The notes: generated from the letters alone by a model not told the origin. A stretch of 64,000 nt of DNA from an uncultured Eggerthella sp. (GCA_900546175.1 URBX01000001.1:186001-250000); one strand, 5' to 3'; positions 35,654-45,243 are shown, counted from the first letter of the stretch. Translations and numbers: made by a program.

Positions 35654-36406
35654 TTAGCCAAAGCGACCAGACACATAATCGCAGGTTCGTTTATCGGTTG
35701 GGTTTTCGAAAAGTTGATTAGTTGTTGAAAACTCAACCAAATCACCAAGAAGAAAGAAACCCGTATAGTCAGAAACACGAGCAGCTTGCTGCATATTATG
35801 AGTAACCATAATGACGGTATATTTCTCTTTAAGCTCACGAACAAGCTCTTCGATCATGCCAGTTGATATTGGATCAAGAGCGCTGGTAGATTCGTCAAGA
35901 AGAAGCACTTCAGGTTTTACTGCCAGTGCGCGTGCAATACACAAGCGCTGCTGCTGACCGCCCGATAAGCTTAGAGCGCTTTTATCAAGACGATCTTTTA
36001 CTTCATCCCAAAGAGCAGCGCCTTTTAATGATTCCTCAACAAGAGCATCTAACTCATCTTTTTTCTTTACACCATGGATTTTTGGGCCATAAGAGATGTT
36101 TTCGTAAATACTCATAGGAAAAGGGTTTGCTTTCTGGAAAACCATTCCAACTTCTTTTCGCAAAAGAGTAACGTCATAAGAAGGGCTGTAAATATCTTTT
36201 CCGTTGAGCAAAACCTGACCTTCAATACGAACACTTTTAATAAGATCTTGCATACGATTAAGCGTCTTCAAGAAGGTAGACTTGCCGCAACCACTTGGTC
36301 CTATAAGAGCAGTTACGCTTTTTGCGGGAATGCCTACCGTAATATCGTGAAGTGCATGGTGGTCGCCATACCAAAGATTAAGATTCTTTATTTCGAAACT
36401 ATTCAT
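35654..36406 (-). CDS. pstB: Phosphate ABC transporter ATP-binding protein
   Basis: 250 residues. Walker [12 protein letters not shown]-loop [17 protein letters not shown], signature [17 protein letters not shown], Walker [16 protein letters not shown]-switch VTHNM. The [12 protein letters not shown] sequence is specific to PstB. It energises phosphate uptake with PstA and PstC. Last gene of pstSCAB, 2 bp after pstA. Confidence 0.97.
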   Translation of the reverse strand: MNSFEIKNLNLWYGDHHALHDITVGIPAKSVTALIGPSGCGKSTFLKTLNRMQDLIKSVRIEGQVLLNGKDIYSPSYDVTLLRKEVGMVFQKANPFPMSIYENISYGPKIHGVKKKDELDALVEESLKGAALWDEVKDRLDKSALSLSGGQQQRLCIARALAVKPEVLLLDESTSALDPISTGMIEELVRELKEKYTVIMVTHNMQQAARVSDYTGFFLLGDLVEFSTTNQLFENPTDKRTCDYVSGRFG

Positions 36407-36408
36407 TG

Positions 36409-37263
36409 TTACTCCTTATGCCCCAATTTTGAAGCAGAAATATTTGCCGCAAGGTTAAGTAGAAATGCCAAAATCATGAGAATAGTTGCAACAGAAAAAG
36501 CAACATCGATTTGTCCTCGTTCAGTTGCGTACACATACAAAGCTACCGTCAAGGTTGCGCTTGAAGACTGCAAGGCAGTCATAAAACTGTTAAGAATAAG
36601 ACCAAATCCTGCAGTATAGAGAAGCGCTGCAGATTCGCCTACAATACGACCAATAGCAAGGATGCAACCCGTCACAATACCATCAACTGCATTTGGCAAC
36701 ACAACGGTACGAATCATGTGCCACTTTCCTGCACCAAGAGCCAAAGAGCCTTCGCGATAAGCTAGCGGAACCGTCTTCAAACTTTCAAGCGTATTACTAA
36801 TAATGGTTGGTAGAACCATTACTACTAAAGTTAAACCACCTGCTAAAATGCCAGCTTTCAAGCCTAAAATCTGAATAAAGAAAAGCATGCCTACCAAGCC
36901 AAAAATAACGGAAGGAATACCTGTTAAGGTCTCTACGGCAAAACTAATAAGACGTACTAGCTTATGGTTCGTTGCGTACTCGTTTAGATAAATTGCCGCA
37001 CAAACGCCCAGCGGAATAACAATAGCCATAGCAACAATCACAATGTAGAGCGTGTTAAGAATATTTGGAAGAATGCCAATAGTGTCCGTTACATAGCTTG
37101 ATTGCGTAGTAAGGAATTCAGCAGTAATCCCTGGCACACCCCTAAAGAAGATATATCCAATAAGTGCTACCAGTAACACACAAACAGAAATACCGCTTGC
37201 ATATACAAAGAACTTCAATACACTATCTTTTATTCGACGGCGCCTACGCACGTTTCGATCCAT
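36409..37263 (-). CDS. pstA: Phosphate ABC transporter permease
   Basis: 284 residues, six membrane helices. PstA family: [36 protein letters not shown], and the EAA-type loop [22 protein letters not shown]. Its start overlaps the pstC stop by one base. Inner membrane. Confidence 0.95.
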   Translation of the reverse strand: MDRNVRRRRRIKDSVLKFFVYASGISVCVLLVALIGYIFFRGVPGITAEFLTTQSSYVTDTIGILPNILNTLYIVIVAMAIVIPLGVCAAIYLNEYATNHKLVRLISFAVETLTGIPSVIFGLVGMLFFIQILGLKAGILAGGLTLVVMVLPTIISNTLESLKTVPLAYREGSLALGAGKWHMIRTVVLPNAVDGIVTGCILAIGRIVGESAALLYTAGFGLILNSFMTALQSSSATLTVALYVYATERGQIDVAFSVATILMILAFLLNLAANISASKLGHKE

Positions 37264-38129
37264 TAGTCTTCCTTTCTACGCACTACAAAGTTCAGAATGA
37301 CGTTTGCCAAAATAATGAAGAGGAACAAAATCAAGCCAATGGAGAACAATGCTTCTCGATGAAGGCTGCCATATGATGCATAGGACATTTCGCCAACAAT
37401 AGCAGTAGTAAGGAATTTAACTGGCTCGAACAGTTCAGGCATGTTTGCAACGTTGCCAGCAACCATAATGATTGCCATTGCTTCACCAAGAGCTCGACCC
37501 ATTCCTTGAATAACCGCGGTAGCAATACCGCTTCGTGCCGCACGTAAAGAAACCTTAAAATATGTTTCTGTCTTGGTGGCACCTAACGCAAGAGAGCCTT
37601 CTTCATATTCTTTCGGAACCGCATCAAGCGCAATCGAAGAAATATTAATGATATAAGGGAGAATCATTACCGTTAATACAACAATCGCAGCTAAAAGTGT
37701 TGCACCGCTTGAAAGATTAAACGCTGCCTGAATTGCCGGTACAAGAACAATCATACCTACCAAGCCATATACAACCGAAGGAATGCCCGCAAGCAATTCA
37801 ACAGCGCTTCGAATAATGCGAGCAGAAATATCATTAGAGTATTTCGACAAGAAAAGAGACGTAAAAATGCCTAAAGGTAAGCTCAAAAGCATTGCGCCCA
37901 TCATGCCATAGATGCTAGTCAAAATAAAAGGCAAAATGCCATATTGACCTTGAGAAGGACTCCACAATTGACCCAAGAGGAAGTCAACCGGTCCAACAGT
38001 CATAATTGCCGGAAGTCCTGAAATGATCAAATAAACGGTAATACCTACAACAAACAAAACAGACAACATACCGCAGGCAAAGAAAATACTATGGAATAGC
38101 TTTTCAACTATTTCTTTTCTCATATTCAT
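37263..38129 (-). CDS. pstC: Phosphate ABC transporter permease
   Basis: 288 residues, six membrane helices. PstC family: LAGIPSVVYGLVGMIVLVP, EAA loop [21 protein letters not shown], and GRALGEAMAIIMVAGN. The start (ATG AAT ATG) is uncertain by two codons. Follows pstS by 75 bp with a hairpin in between. Confidence 0.95.
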   Translation of the reverse strand: MNMRKEIVEKLFHSIFFACGMLSVLFVVGITVYLIISGLPAIMTVGPVDFLLGQLWSPSQGQYGILPFILTSIYGMMGAMLLSLPLGIFTSLFLSKYSNDISARIIRSAVELLAGIPSVVYGLVGMIVLVPAIQAAFNLSSGATLLAAIVVLTVMILPYIINISSIALDAVPKEYEEGSLALGATKTETYFKVSLRAARSGIATAVIQGMGRALGEAMAIIMVAGNVANMPELFEPVKFLTTAIVGEMSYASYGSLHREALFSIGLILFLFIILANVILNFVVRRKED

Positions 38130-38160
38130 GAGTTATTACGAACCTTTCATTCCATAAATA

Positions 38161-38187
38161 TCCCCAGATAGCAATGCTACCTGGGGA
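38161..38187 (-). promoter_or_regulatory. Hairpin in the pstS-pstC gap
   Basis: Arms tccccagatagc (38161-38172) and gctacctgggga (38176-38187) form a 12-bp stem with one G-U type pair. No T run follows. Hairpins here commonly stabilise pstS mRNA or reduce read-through, so binding protein exceeds permease. Confidence 0.7.
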
Positions 38188-38204
38188 CTGCGAAGTAGGG
38201 GTTT

Positions 38205-39047
38205 TTAAACAAGAGGCACAGCGCCTGCTTTGCGGATCAAATTAGAAGCATCTGCGCTTGTTGCAAATTCAATAAATGCCTCAACCTGAGCAGAACGTTC
38301 TTTGTCTTTGTTAAGAACAAAGTTGAATGGACGCTGAATCTCGTAGCTACCATCAAGAACGGTTTCTTCAGAGCATGCTACTCCGTTGATGGTAAGAGCC
38401 TTAATACCTTCCTGACCTTCAACAGAAGAAAGGGATGCATAACCAATAGCGTTCTTTGAGCTTGCAACTGCAGTAATTACTGCGCCGGTAGAAGTAAGTT
38501 CCTGTCCAAGAACGCACTTATCGGTGGTGCCGGTAATGCTCTCAAAGCCATCACGAGTACCAGAACCATTTTCACGACCTACACAAGAGATTTCCAAGTC
38601 GTTACCACCAACTTCGCTCCAGTTGGTAATCTTTCCGGTAAAGATATCGCTTACCTGCTGCATGGTGAGATCAGAAACACCACAATCCTCATTTACGATA
38701 ACCGCAATACCGTCAAGAGCAACAGTGATAGTCTCGAGACCATCTTCTCCTGCCTTAAGATCACGAGAAGACAAACCAATATCAGCAGAACCGTTTTTAG
38801 CGCACTCAATTCCAGTACCAGAACCGGTTGCATCATAAGTAATGGAAACTCCACTATTCTTGCTCATGAAGTCTTCGGACAAGCTACCAATTACTTTTTC
38901 CATTGAAGTGGAACCATTAGTAGAAATAGTGCCGGAAAGAGCCTCTGAAGATGCTTTTTCACCTGATGAGCAACCCACCAATGAGAGTGTCAGGGCAAAA
39001 GCTGCAACAACACCAGTTGCTGTCTTTACCACTTTTGGAATATTCAT
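38205..39047 (-). CDS. pstS: Phosphate-binding lipoprotein
   Basis: 280 residues. Lipoprotein signal peptide with lipobox LVGC-S (Cys at about 26). Phosphate-binding fold: NGSTSMEKVIGSLSEDF, YDATGSGTGIECAKNGSADIGLSSRDLK, and GRENGSGTRDGFESITG. It captures orthophosphate outside the membrane for PstCAB. RBS AAAGGAA. First gene of pstSCAB; upstream direct repeats may bind the phosphate response regulator. Confidence 0.97.
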   Translation of the reverse strand: MNIPKVVKTATGVVAAFALTLSLVGCSSGEKASSEALSGTISTNGSTSMEKVIGSLSEDFMSKNSGVSITYDATGSGTGIECAKNGSADIGLSSRDLKAGEDGLETITVALDGIAVIVNEDCGVSDLTMQQVSDIFTGKITNWSEVGGNDLEISCVGRENGSGTRDGFESITGTTDKCVLGQELTSTGAVITAVASSKNAIGYASLSSVEGQEGIKALTINGVACSEETVLDGSYEIQRPFNFVLNKDKERSAQVEAFIEFATSADASNLIRKAGAVPLV

Positions 39048-39114
39048 TCTTTTCCTTTCACATTTCTTTTATCTTTTCTGGGCTTCATACCCTGTTCTCT
39101 ATTCAACTAAGAAT

Positions 39115-39177
39115 TTGTAAAAGAAACGCAAGAGAATACGCACATTTGTTAAAAGCTTTTGTAAAGAAAACGCAAAG
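39115..39177 (-). promoter_or_regulatory. Direct repeats upstream of pstS (candidate Pho-type operator)
   Basis: On the plus strand, ttgtaaaagaaacgcaag (39115-39132) recurs as ttgtaaagaaaacgcaaag (39159-39177), 44 bp apart (about four helical turns). A shorter third copy, ttgttaaaag, starts at 39146. They lie 70-130 bp before the pstS start, where a response-regulator site is expected. The repeats are seen; identity as a PhoP/PhoB-type box is inference. Confidence 0.5.
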
Positions 39178-39187
39178 TGACCATACC

Positions 39188-39237
39188 CCTTCAAGAGAAC
39201 AGGCTCAATTCTCCTTCAAGAGGAAATGCTCAATTCT
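39188..39237. repeat. Two tandem 25-bp repeats
   Basis: Units 39188-39212 and 39213-39237, both ccttcaagag...ctcaattct, with 3 mismatches in 25. They lie in the divergent gap between pstS and the methyltransferase gene and could be part of either control region. Confidence 0.7.
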
Positions 39238-39316
39238 GTAGCGGCGTTCATGCATCAAAAAACAGCACACCAAACCTGATGCCAAATAACCCTAAACCAC
39301 ACAGTCGTGTTCAGGT

Positions 39317-40093
39317 ATGATGTCTTTTATGAATCCGAAACTTATACATACTATTTCTCAGATGAATACCGACTTTTATCGTGCTGTTTCAGATTCCTTT
39401 TCTGCAACAAGACAAAGTCCCTGGAACGGTTGGAAACAACTGGGAGTTTTTTTTGAAGAATATCATCACTCTTCCTCTCTTAAAATTCTTGACATTGCTT
39501 GTGGAAACTTACGCTTTGAAGAATTTCTCACCTCTGCTCTTCCTTCAAAAAACTTAGCGTTTACTTGCATAGACAACTGCGAATCATTACTTCCAGAAAA
39601 CTACGCACAAAACATTTCATTTCACCAAACAGACGTTATGTATGCGTTGGAACATCAAAAAGCACTTTTATCTGAAGACAAACGCTTCGACATCAGTGTT
39701 TCCTTTGGTTTTATGCATCACATTCCTACACAAGAAATGCGGCTTACTCTTCTTAATTTGCTTATCGAGCACACAAAACCTGGTGGCTTAGTTGTGGTCT
39801 CCTTCTGGCAGTTCGCTAATCTTGAAACAATGAAAACAAAAGCACTTAAAACAACCAAGAAGGCCCTCCAACAGTTGCGTAAAACAGTCGAAATTACTGA
39901 TTTAGACGAAAATGACTACTTTCTTGGCTGGAAAGATACCGAAGGGATCTATCGTTACTGCCATCACTTTTCTGATGAAGAACTCACCCTGTTGGCTAAA
40001 TCTGTTTTAGACAGAGCAACCCTTATTAAGCGTTTCTTAGCTGATGGAAGAAACAACCAACTTAATGCCTATCTTGTTTTCAAAAAGAAATAA
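39317..40093 (+). CDS. Class I SAM-dependent methyltransferase, Trm9-like
   Basis: 258 residues. SAM motif I ILDIACGN at about 57-64, acidic motif II in AFTCIDNCESLL, post-motif SFGFMHHIP, and HTKPGGLVVVSFW. The C-terminus (YRYCHHFSDEEL followed by DGRNNQLNAYLVF) resembles the Trm9/ALKBH8 methyltransferases that methylate the carboxymethyl group on wobble uridine. That family call is by eye and moderately sure. The next gene, 53 bp downstream on the same strand, is Elp3, the enzyme that makes the substrate of Trm9 in eukaryotes. Start uncertain by one to four codons; RBS weak. Confidence 0.72.
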   Translation: MMSFMNPKLIHTISQMNTDFYRAVSDSFSATRQSPWNGWKQLGVFFEEYHHSSSLKILDIACGNLRFEEFLTSALPSKNLAFTCIDNCESLLPENYAQNISFHQTDVMYALEHQKALLSEDKRFDISVSFGFMHHIPTQEMRLTLLNLLIEHTKPGGLVVVSFWQFANLETMKTKALKTTKKALQQLRKTVEITDLDENDYFLGWKDTEGIYRYCHHFSDEELTLLAKSVLDRATLIKRFLADGRNNQLNAYLVFKKK

Positions 40094-40146
40094 CCCCTCT
40101 ATCAAGGCGTCAACTCTTTAGGTAGGAGCTGATACAATCTAAATCT

Positions 40147-41991
40147 ATGGAACAAATAATTCTTGACATACTAAACCATCTAGAAAATGAATCTGATTTT
40201 GAGCCTAAGCAGCTTGAAAAAATCCTTCGTAACCATAATCGAAATATCAAGGATAACAACAACCATTATTCAAAAAAGAAGCTCCTACCGTACTATCTCA
40301 AGACAAAGAAGAACAATCCTGAACTGTGGAATTCGTGGCATATAACTCCCGAAAAAGAAAAAAAGCTCTTCGAGGTACTTCAAATTAAACCTCGACGCAC
40401 CGCAAGCGGAGTTGCAACTATCACTGTTATTACCAAACCATGGAAGTGCAAGAGTAATTGCATATACTGCCCAAATGATTTACGCATGCCAAAAAGTTAT
40501 CTTTCAGATGAACCAGCTTGTCAAAGAGCTGAGCGAAACTATTTTGATCCATATCTGCAAGTTACCAGCAGACTACGTGCTCTCACCCATATGGGACACG
40601 TAACAGATAAAATCGAATTGATAATACTTGGAGGCACCTGGGCCGACTATCCTACGGAATATCAAAAATGGTTTATTAAAGAACTCTTTAGAGCGCTTAA
40701 TGATGGAGACAATAACGAAATCCACGCAAAAAAGCGTCGTGAGTTCTATAAAAAGCAAGGTCTTTCCTATGAAAAAGAAGCACTAATTGCAAAGTGCTCA
40801 CCTTACACCAATCAAGTACACAGCGGAACACTTACCTATAATCAAGCCTGGGAAAAGCTTTACGGAAAAGGCACTATTTGGGATAGTATTAGTGCATTTC
40901 AAACTGCAACAATTGACGAAGTGAAAGAACAGCATGTTTTAAATGAGACTGCGAATCATCGTGTAGTGGGACTAGTTATTGAAACAAGACCCGACACAAT
41001 TACCCCTTTGTCTCTTAATCTTATTCGCGCTCTTGGTTGCACAAAGATTCAAATGGGGGTTCAAACCCTTGATCAAACAGTACAGAAAGCTAACAACCGA
41101 AGCATCTCTCCAGAGATAGTAGCAAACGCTTTTAAACTAACGCGTTTGTACGGATTTAAGATTCATGCCCATTTTATGGTAAATCTTCTTGGCTCAAAGC
41201 CTGAACAAGACGTTTTAGATTACCACCGTTTTGTCACCGAAGAGCCGTTTCAGCCTGATGAAATTAAACTCTATCCTTGTGCGCTTGTGTACGGAACACA
41301 GCTTTGCACCCATTTCGATAATGGTAGCTGGCAGCCTTATGACCATGAAACTCTTATTAATATCCTAGTAGAAGACACTTGCGCAACTCCCGCATTCGCT
41401 CGCGTGTCGCGCATGATTCGAGACTTCTCAGCTCACGACATTAAAGCGGGCAATAAGAAGATCAATCTTCGTCAAAATGTTGAAGAAAGAGCACTCGCAA
41501 AAAGTGTTATTGACCAAAAACCTATTCAAGAAATTCGCTTCAGAGAGCTCAATGCTTCACAAATCACTCCCGACGATTTACGACTTGATATAGTGCCCTA
41601 TCGCACGCAAGGAACGCAAGAATACTTTCTCCAGTGGATTACTTCAAATAATACTATTGCTGGCTTTCTCCGCTTGTCTCTCCCTAATCAGGAAGAAATA
41701 CAAGCTCTCAGAATGAGAGCAAATAGCGATAAGGAGCTCTTCCCTATCAACCTTAACGAGGCAATGATTCGTGAAATACATGTATACGGAAGCGTAGCGG
41801 GTATTGGGAAAAACAGTACTGGAGCTCAGCATCTTGGTTTAGGAAAGGCTCTTGTTAAAAAAGCATGCGAAATAGCTCGTGAACGCGGTTATCGCTATCT
41901 CAACGTTATTAGCGCAGTTGGTACACGCCCCTACTATCGAAAACTTGGCTTTGAAGATAAAGGGCTCTATCAGCAACTCTCTCTAAAGTAA
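40147..41991 (+). CDS. Elp3-type tRNA uridine(34) carboxymethyl transferase (radical SAM + GNAT)
   Basis: 614 residues, full length. The radical-SAM domain has Cys101, Cys105 and Cys108 (KCKSNCIYCPND), then MPKSYLSDEPACQRA, NYFDPYLQVTSRL, and IELIILGGTWADYP, which are Elp3 hallmarks. VIETRPDTI and QMGVQTLDQ continue the barrel. The C-terminal GNAT domain (about 520-614) has HLGLGKALVKKACEIA and YYRKLGFED. Elp3 uses acetyl-CoA and SAM to put carboxymethyl at C5 of wobble uridine; single-subunit forms exist in archaea and some bacteria. Its end overlaps the convergent nitrilase gene by 22 bp. Confidence 0.93.
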   Translation: MEQIILDILNHLENESDFEPKQLEKILRNHNRNIKDNNNHYSKKKLLPYYLKTKKNNPELWNSWHITPEKEKKLFEVLQIKPRRTASGVATITVITKPWKCKSNCIYCPNDLRMPKSYLSDEPACQRAERNYFDPYLQVTSRLRALTHMGHVTDKIELIILGGTWADYPTEYQKWFIKELFRALNDGDNNEIHAKKRREFYKKQGLSYEKEALIAKCSPYTNQVHSGTLTYNQAWEKLYGKGTIWDSISAFQTATIDEVKEQHVLNETANHRVVGLVIETRPDTITPLSLNLIRALGCTKIQMGVQTLDQTVQKANNRSISPEIVANAFKLTRLYGFKIHAHFMVNLLGSKPEQDVLDYHRFVTEEPFQPDEIKLYPCALVYGTQLCTHFDNGSWQPYDHETLINILVEDTCATPAFARVSRMIRDFSAHDIKAGNKKINLRQNVEERALAKSVIDQKPIQEIRFRELNASQITPDDLRLDIVPYRTQGTQEYFLQWITSNNTIAGFLRLSLPNQEEIQALRMRANSDKELFPINLNEAMIREIHVYGSVAGIGKNSTGAQHLGLGKALVKKACEIARERGYRYLNVISAVGTRPYYRKLGFEDKGLYQQLSLK

Positions 41992-42770
41992 ACGCTTGGC
42001 ATTCTATGCTCCAAGCAGGGCATCACTTTACGCACCCGATCAATATCATCACATGAGATAGTTGCGCACACCAGCTCTTCGGTTACTCCCCCCATGGCAT
42101 GAATTACCCCGTCAGGACCAACGATGCAGCTCTGTCCGATATATCCTTCATCAACCCTGCTTACCCCACAAACAAATATCTCGTTTTCAATTGCACGAGC
42201 GGAAAGAAGTGTTTTCCACTGATCAGCTTTCAGCCTTCCGTCAACCCATGCTGCAGGAGTAATCAAAATCTGACAACCTTGTAACGCTAAGCTGCGCGCT
42301 ACCTCGGGAAAACGTAAATCGTAACAAATCGAAAGGCCAATCTTGCCAAAAGGAGTATCAACAGGAGCAGGCAAATATGTTCCTCGCATCATTCGATTGG
42401 ATTCTTTCGTGAAATCAGTATCGAAGAGATGCACTTTCCTATAAACACTTCTTACGCATCCTTCATCATCCACTAACACAGCAGTATTGAAAGGTTTTCC
42501 TTCTTTACTCTGTTCGTTTAAGGTATAAACCATCCATAACTTATACCGAGCAGCCATTTCATTAAGAGAAGAAGCAAACGGACCGTCTAAAGTTTGAGCC
42601 GCCTCAACAAATGCCCCAACTTCAAGCTCATAACGCGTCATAAGAGATTCAGGAAATACCAAAAGTTGCACTCCCTGTTTTTTTGCACGAATAACCCATC
42701 GTCTAACCATCTCTAAAACCGATTCATTATTCGGATGACAGCATTGCGCTAAACCAATTGTGCACTCCAT
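41970..42770 (-). CDS. Carbon-nitrogen hydrolase (nitrilase family)
   Basis: 266 residues. Catalytic triad: Glu in LLVFPESLM, Lys in VYRKVHLFD, Cys in LSICYDLRFPEVAR. The sequence suits the Nit2/omega-amidase-like branch (FDTDF after the Lys), which hydrolyses amides of 2-keto dicarboxylates. Adjacent to asd but separated by a terminator, so independently expressed. Overlaps the Elp3 3' end on the opposite strand. Confidence 0.9.
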   Translation of the reverse strand: MECTIGLAQCCHPNNESVLEMVRRWVIRAKKQGVQLLVFPESLMTRYELEVGAFVEAAQTLDGPFASSLNEMAARYKLWMVYTLNEQSKEGKPFNTAVLVDDEGCVRSVYRKVHLFDTDFTKESNRMMRGTYLPAPVDTPFGKIGLSICYDLRFPEVARSLALQGCQILITPAAWVDGRLKADQWKTLLSARAIENEIFVCGVSRVDEGYIGQSCIVGPDGVIHAMGGVTEELVCATISCDDIDRVRKVMPCLEHRMPSVYFRESC

Positions 42771-42792
42771 TGAACGCTCACTCCTTATTTCT

Positions 42793-42823
42793 AAAAAAGC
42801 CGAAGTGTATTACTCCGGCTTTT
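42793..42823 (-). terminator. Terminator of lysC-asd
   Basis: Arms aaaagccgaagt (42795-42806) and actccggctttt (42812-42823), 12 bp with one mismatch, followed by a T run on the minus strand. Confidence 0.88.
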
Positions 42824-42854
42824 TCTTTCATAGAGATTCTTAAGTCCTTGCCTA

Positions 42855-43895
42855 CTACTTAATGAGCAACTCAGCAATCTGAACAGCATTAAGAGCAGCG
42901 CCTTTGCGAATCTGGTCAGCTACATTCCAGAACGCAATACCATTCTCAACAGAAGCATCTTTACGGATACGACCAACATATGCTCCATCAGTTCCTGCAA
43001 GAAGACCAGGCATTGGATAAACCTTGTTCTCTGGATCATCAAGAACCGTTACACCTGGAGCAGACTCAAGAGCAGCACGTGCCTGTTCTGGAGTAATTGG
43101 GTTTTCGAATTCAACTGCAATAGATTCGCCATGACAACGAAGAACACCTACACGAACACACGTTGCATTAACTTGGATATTTTCATCACCCATAATCTTT
43201 TTGGTCTCTACAACCATCTTCCACTCTTCTTTAGTGGAACCATCCTCCATGAAGACATCAATGTGAGGAATGCAGTTAAACGCAATTTGGTGGGCAAAAG
43301 CATCAACAGTCAGTTCTTCACCGTTCAAGAACTGCTGGGTTTGACTATAGAGCTCTTCCATTGCGGCTGCGCCCGCACCAGAAGCTGCTTGGTATGTAGA
43401 AACTACTACACGTTTAATTTTTGCAATATCGTGAAGAGGTTTTAGAGCTACAACCATCTGAATAGTAGAACAGTTTGGATTTGCAATAACACCGTTATGC
43501 CATTCAACGTCTTGAGGATTTACCTCAGGAACAACCAAAGGAACATCTTCATCCATACGGAATGCCGAAGAGTTATCAATCATAACCGCGCCCGCATCAA
43601 CAACAGCCTGGCGGAATTTTTTAGAAACACCCGCACCAGCACTAAACAAGGCAATATCAACACCCTTAAAGCTTTCAGGGGTCATCTCCTGAACTTCAAG
43701 CTCTCCAGCAGGAACCTGACCACAACCCTTAAAAGCAAGTTTAGTGCCTGCAGAACGAGCAGAAGCAAGCGCAATTACCTTGCTTGCAGGAAAATCTACA
43801 TCATGAAGTACTTCCAAGAATTCACGGCCTACTGCTCCCGTTGCACCACATACCGCAACAACAGGATTTGATGGGATTTCTTTTGTCCAAGTCAT
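42855..43895 (-). CDS. asd: Aspartate-semialdehyde dehydrogenase
   Basis: 346 residues. NADP motif CGATGAVGREFLEVL, catalytic Cys in ANPNCSTIQMV, substrate site STYQAASGAGAAAMEEL, and CHGESIAVEFE. It reduces aspartyl phosphate to aspartate semialdehyde for lysine, threonine, methionine and cell-wall diaminopimelate. Only 2 bp downstream of lysC, so co-translated. Confidence 0.96.
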   Translation of the reverse strand: MTWTKEIPSNPVVAVCGATGAVGREFLEVLHDVDFPASKVIALASARSAGTKLAFKGCGQVPAGELEVQEMTPESFKGVDIALFSAGAGVSKKFRQAVVDAGAVMIDNSSAFRMDEDVPLVVPEVNPQDVEWHNGVIANPNCSTIQMVVALKPLHDIAKIKRVVVSTYQAASGAGAAAMEELYSQTQQFLNGEELTVDAFAHQIAFNCIPHIDVFMEDGSTKEEWKMVVETKKIMGDENIQVNATCVRVGVLRCHGESIAVEFENPITPEQARAALESAPGVTVLDDPENKVYPMPGLLAGTDGAYVGRIRKDASVENGIAFWNVADQIRKGAALNAVQIAELLIK

Positions 43896-43897
43896 AA

Positions 43898-45172
43898 TTA
43901 GCGTCCTTTGTTCATCTTTGCCGCAATCTCTTCAGGAGAAAGCTGGGTTTCTTCAAAAATTGTGTCGGAATCTAAGCCGAATGCGGTATGTAAGCACTGA
44001 ACTGCTTTTTCTACTTGATCAAGGTCAATTACAACCGACAAGCGAATAGGGCTCGTGGAAATCATGCCGATATTAATCTGTTCATTAGCTAAGGTTTCAA
44101 ACATGCGTGCTGCAACACCTGGGCTGGTCTTCATACCAGTACCAACTAAAGATACCTTAGCAATCTTTTCATCAATAATTACCTGAGTTGCTCCCAACTC
44201 ATCAATAATTTCATCCACAGCCTCCATAGCTAATGCCTTTTGAGAAGCAGGGAAGGTAAAGCTGATATTTGCTTTATTATCCGAAGAGGCGTTCTGAATA
44301 ATCATGTCTACAGAAACACGATGGCTTGCTAACGTAGAGAAGATCTTTGCAGCCATACCCGATTCGTCAGCTAAGCCACGAATAGTAATGCGCATCTCGC
44401 TTGTATCGTGAGCAATACCAGTAATAACAGCTTTTTCCATTGTGGTCTCCTTAACAAGAGTTCCAGGTGCATCAGAGAATGCAGAGCGGGAATGAATTAC
44501 AACATTATATTTACGAGCAAACTCAACAGCGCGGGATTGCAATACTCCCGAACCAGCACCAGAAAGCTCAAGCATATCGTCATAGCAAATTTCATCAAGC
44601 TTCTTTGCACGAGGACAAATACGAGGGTCAGCAGTATATACGCCCTCAACATCGGAATAAATCTCGCACACATCGGCGTTCAATCCAGCCGCAAGTGCTA
44701 CCGCAGTTGTGTCAGAACCACCACGACCAAGAGTGGTAATGTCACCCATTGAAGTTAATCCCTGGAAACCAGCTACCACTACAATCTTTCCTTCGTCCAA
44801 AGACTCTCGGATTCGATCAGCATGAATAACTTCAATCTTTGCACTATTGAAAGCAGTGTCTGTCTCAATACCAGCCTGCCAACCGGTATAGCTAATTGCG
44901 TCATAGCCTTTAGCTTGAATTGCCATAGCTAAAAGCGCCATAGAAACCTGCTCACCAGTAGAGAGGAGCATGTCCATTTCGCGTTGGCCTGGTTTTTTGT
45001 TTAAGTTATCTGCGAGGCTAACTAAATCATCGGTTGATTTTCCCATTGCGGACACAACCGCAACAACTTCATCGCCAGCCTTTTTCTTTTCAATCAGGCG
45101 GTCTGCAACACCTTTAATACGTTCAATGTTTGCTACCGAAGTACCACCGAATTTTGCAACAACAAGTGCCAT
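43898..45172 (-). CDS. lysC: Aspartate kinase
   Basis: 424 residues from ATG 45172, where the family begins (MALVVAKFGGTSV). The frame stays open for another 56 codons upstream. Kinase domain with GFQG, TLGRGGSDTTAVALAAGL, and YSDVEGVYTADPR; two C-terminal ACT domains (about 265-424) for feedback by lysine/threonine. It phosphorylates aspartate. RBS AGAAAG is moderate. The leader carries an attenuator-like hairpin, so expression may respond to amino acid supply. Confidence 0.95.
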   Translation of the reverse strand: MALVVAKFGGTSVANIERIKGVADRLIEKKKAGDEVVAVVSAMGKSTDDLVSLADNLNKKPGQREMDMLLSTGEQVSMALLAMAIQAKGYDAISYTGWQAGIETDTAFNSAKIEVIHADRIRESLDEGKIVVVAGFQGLTSMGDITTLGRGGSDTTAVALAAGLNADVCEIYSDVEGVYTADPRICPRAKKLDEICYDDMLELSGAGSGVLQSRAVEFARKYNVVIHSRSAFSDAPGTLVKETTMEKAVITGIAHDTSEMRITIRGLADESGMAAKIFSTLASHRVSVDMIIQNASSDNKANISFTFPASQKALAMEAVDEIIDELGATQVIIDEKIAKVSLVGTGMKTSPGVAARMFETLANEQINIGMISTSPIRLSVVIDLDQVEKAVQCLHTAFGLDSDTIFEETQLSPEEIAAKMNKGR

Positions 45173-45222
45173 TAATCTTCTTTCTTCTTTATTCAAAGCT
45201 AGTCTGAACCATAATAACAAAA

Positions 45223-45243
45223 CAGGCACGTATAACGTACCTG
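45223..45243 (-). terminator. Attenuator-like terminator in the lysC leader
   Basis: In the minus-strand RNA, CAGGUACGU-UAU-ACGUGCCUG forms a 9-bp stem with one U-G pair, followed by UUUUGUUAUU. It lies between a probable promoter and the lysC start, so termination here would block lysC-asd. Confidence 0.65.
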
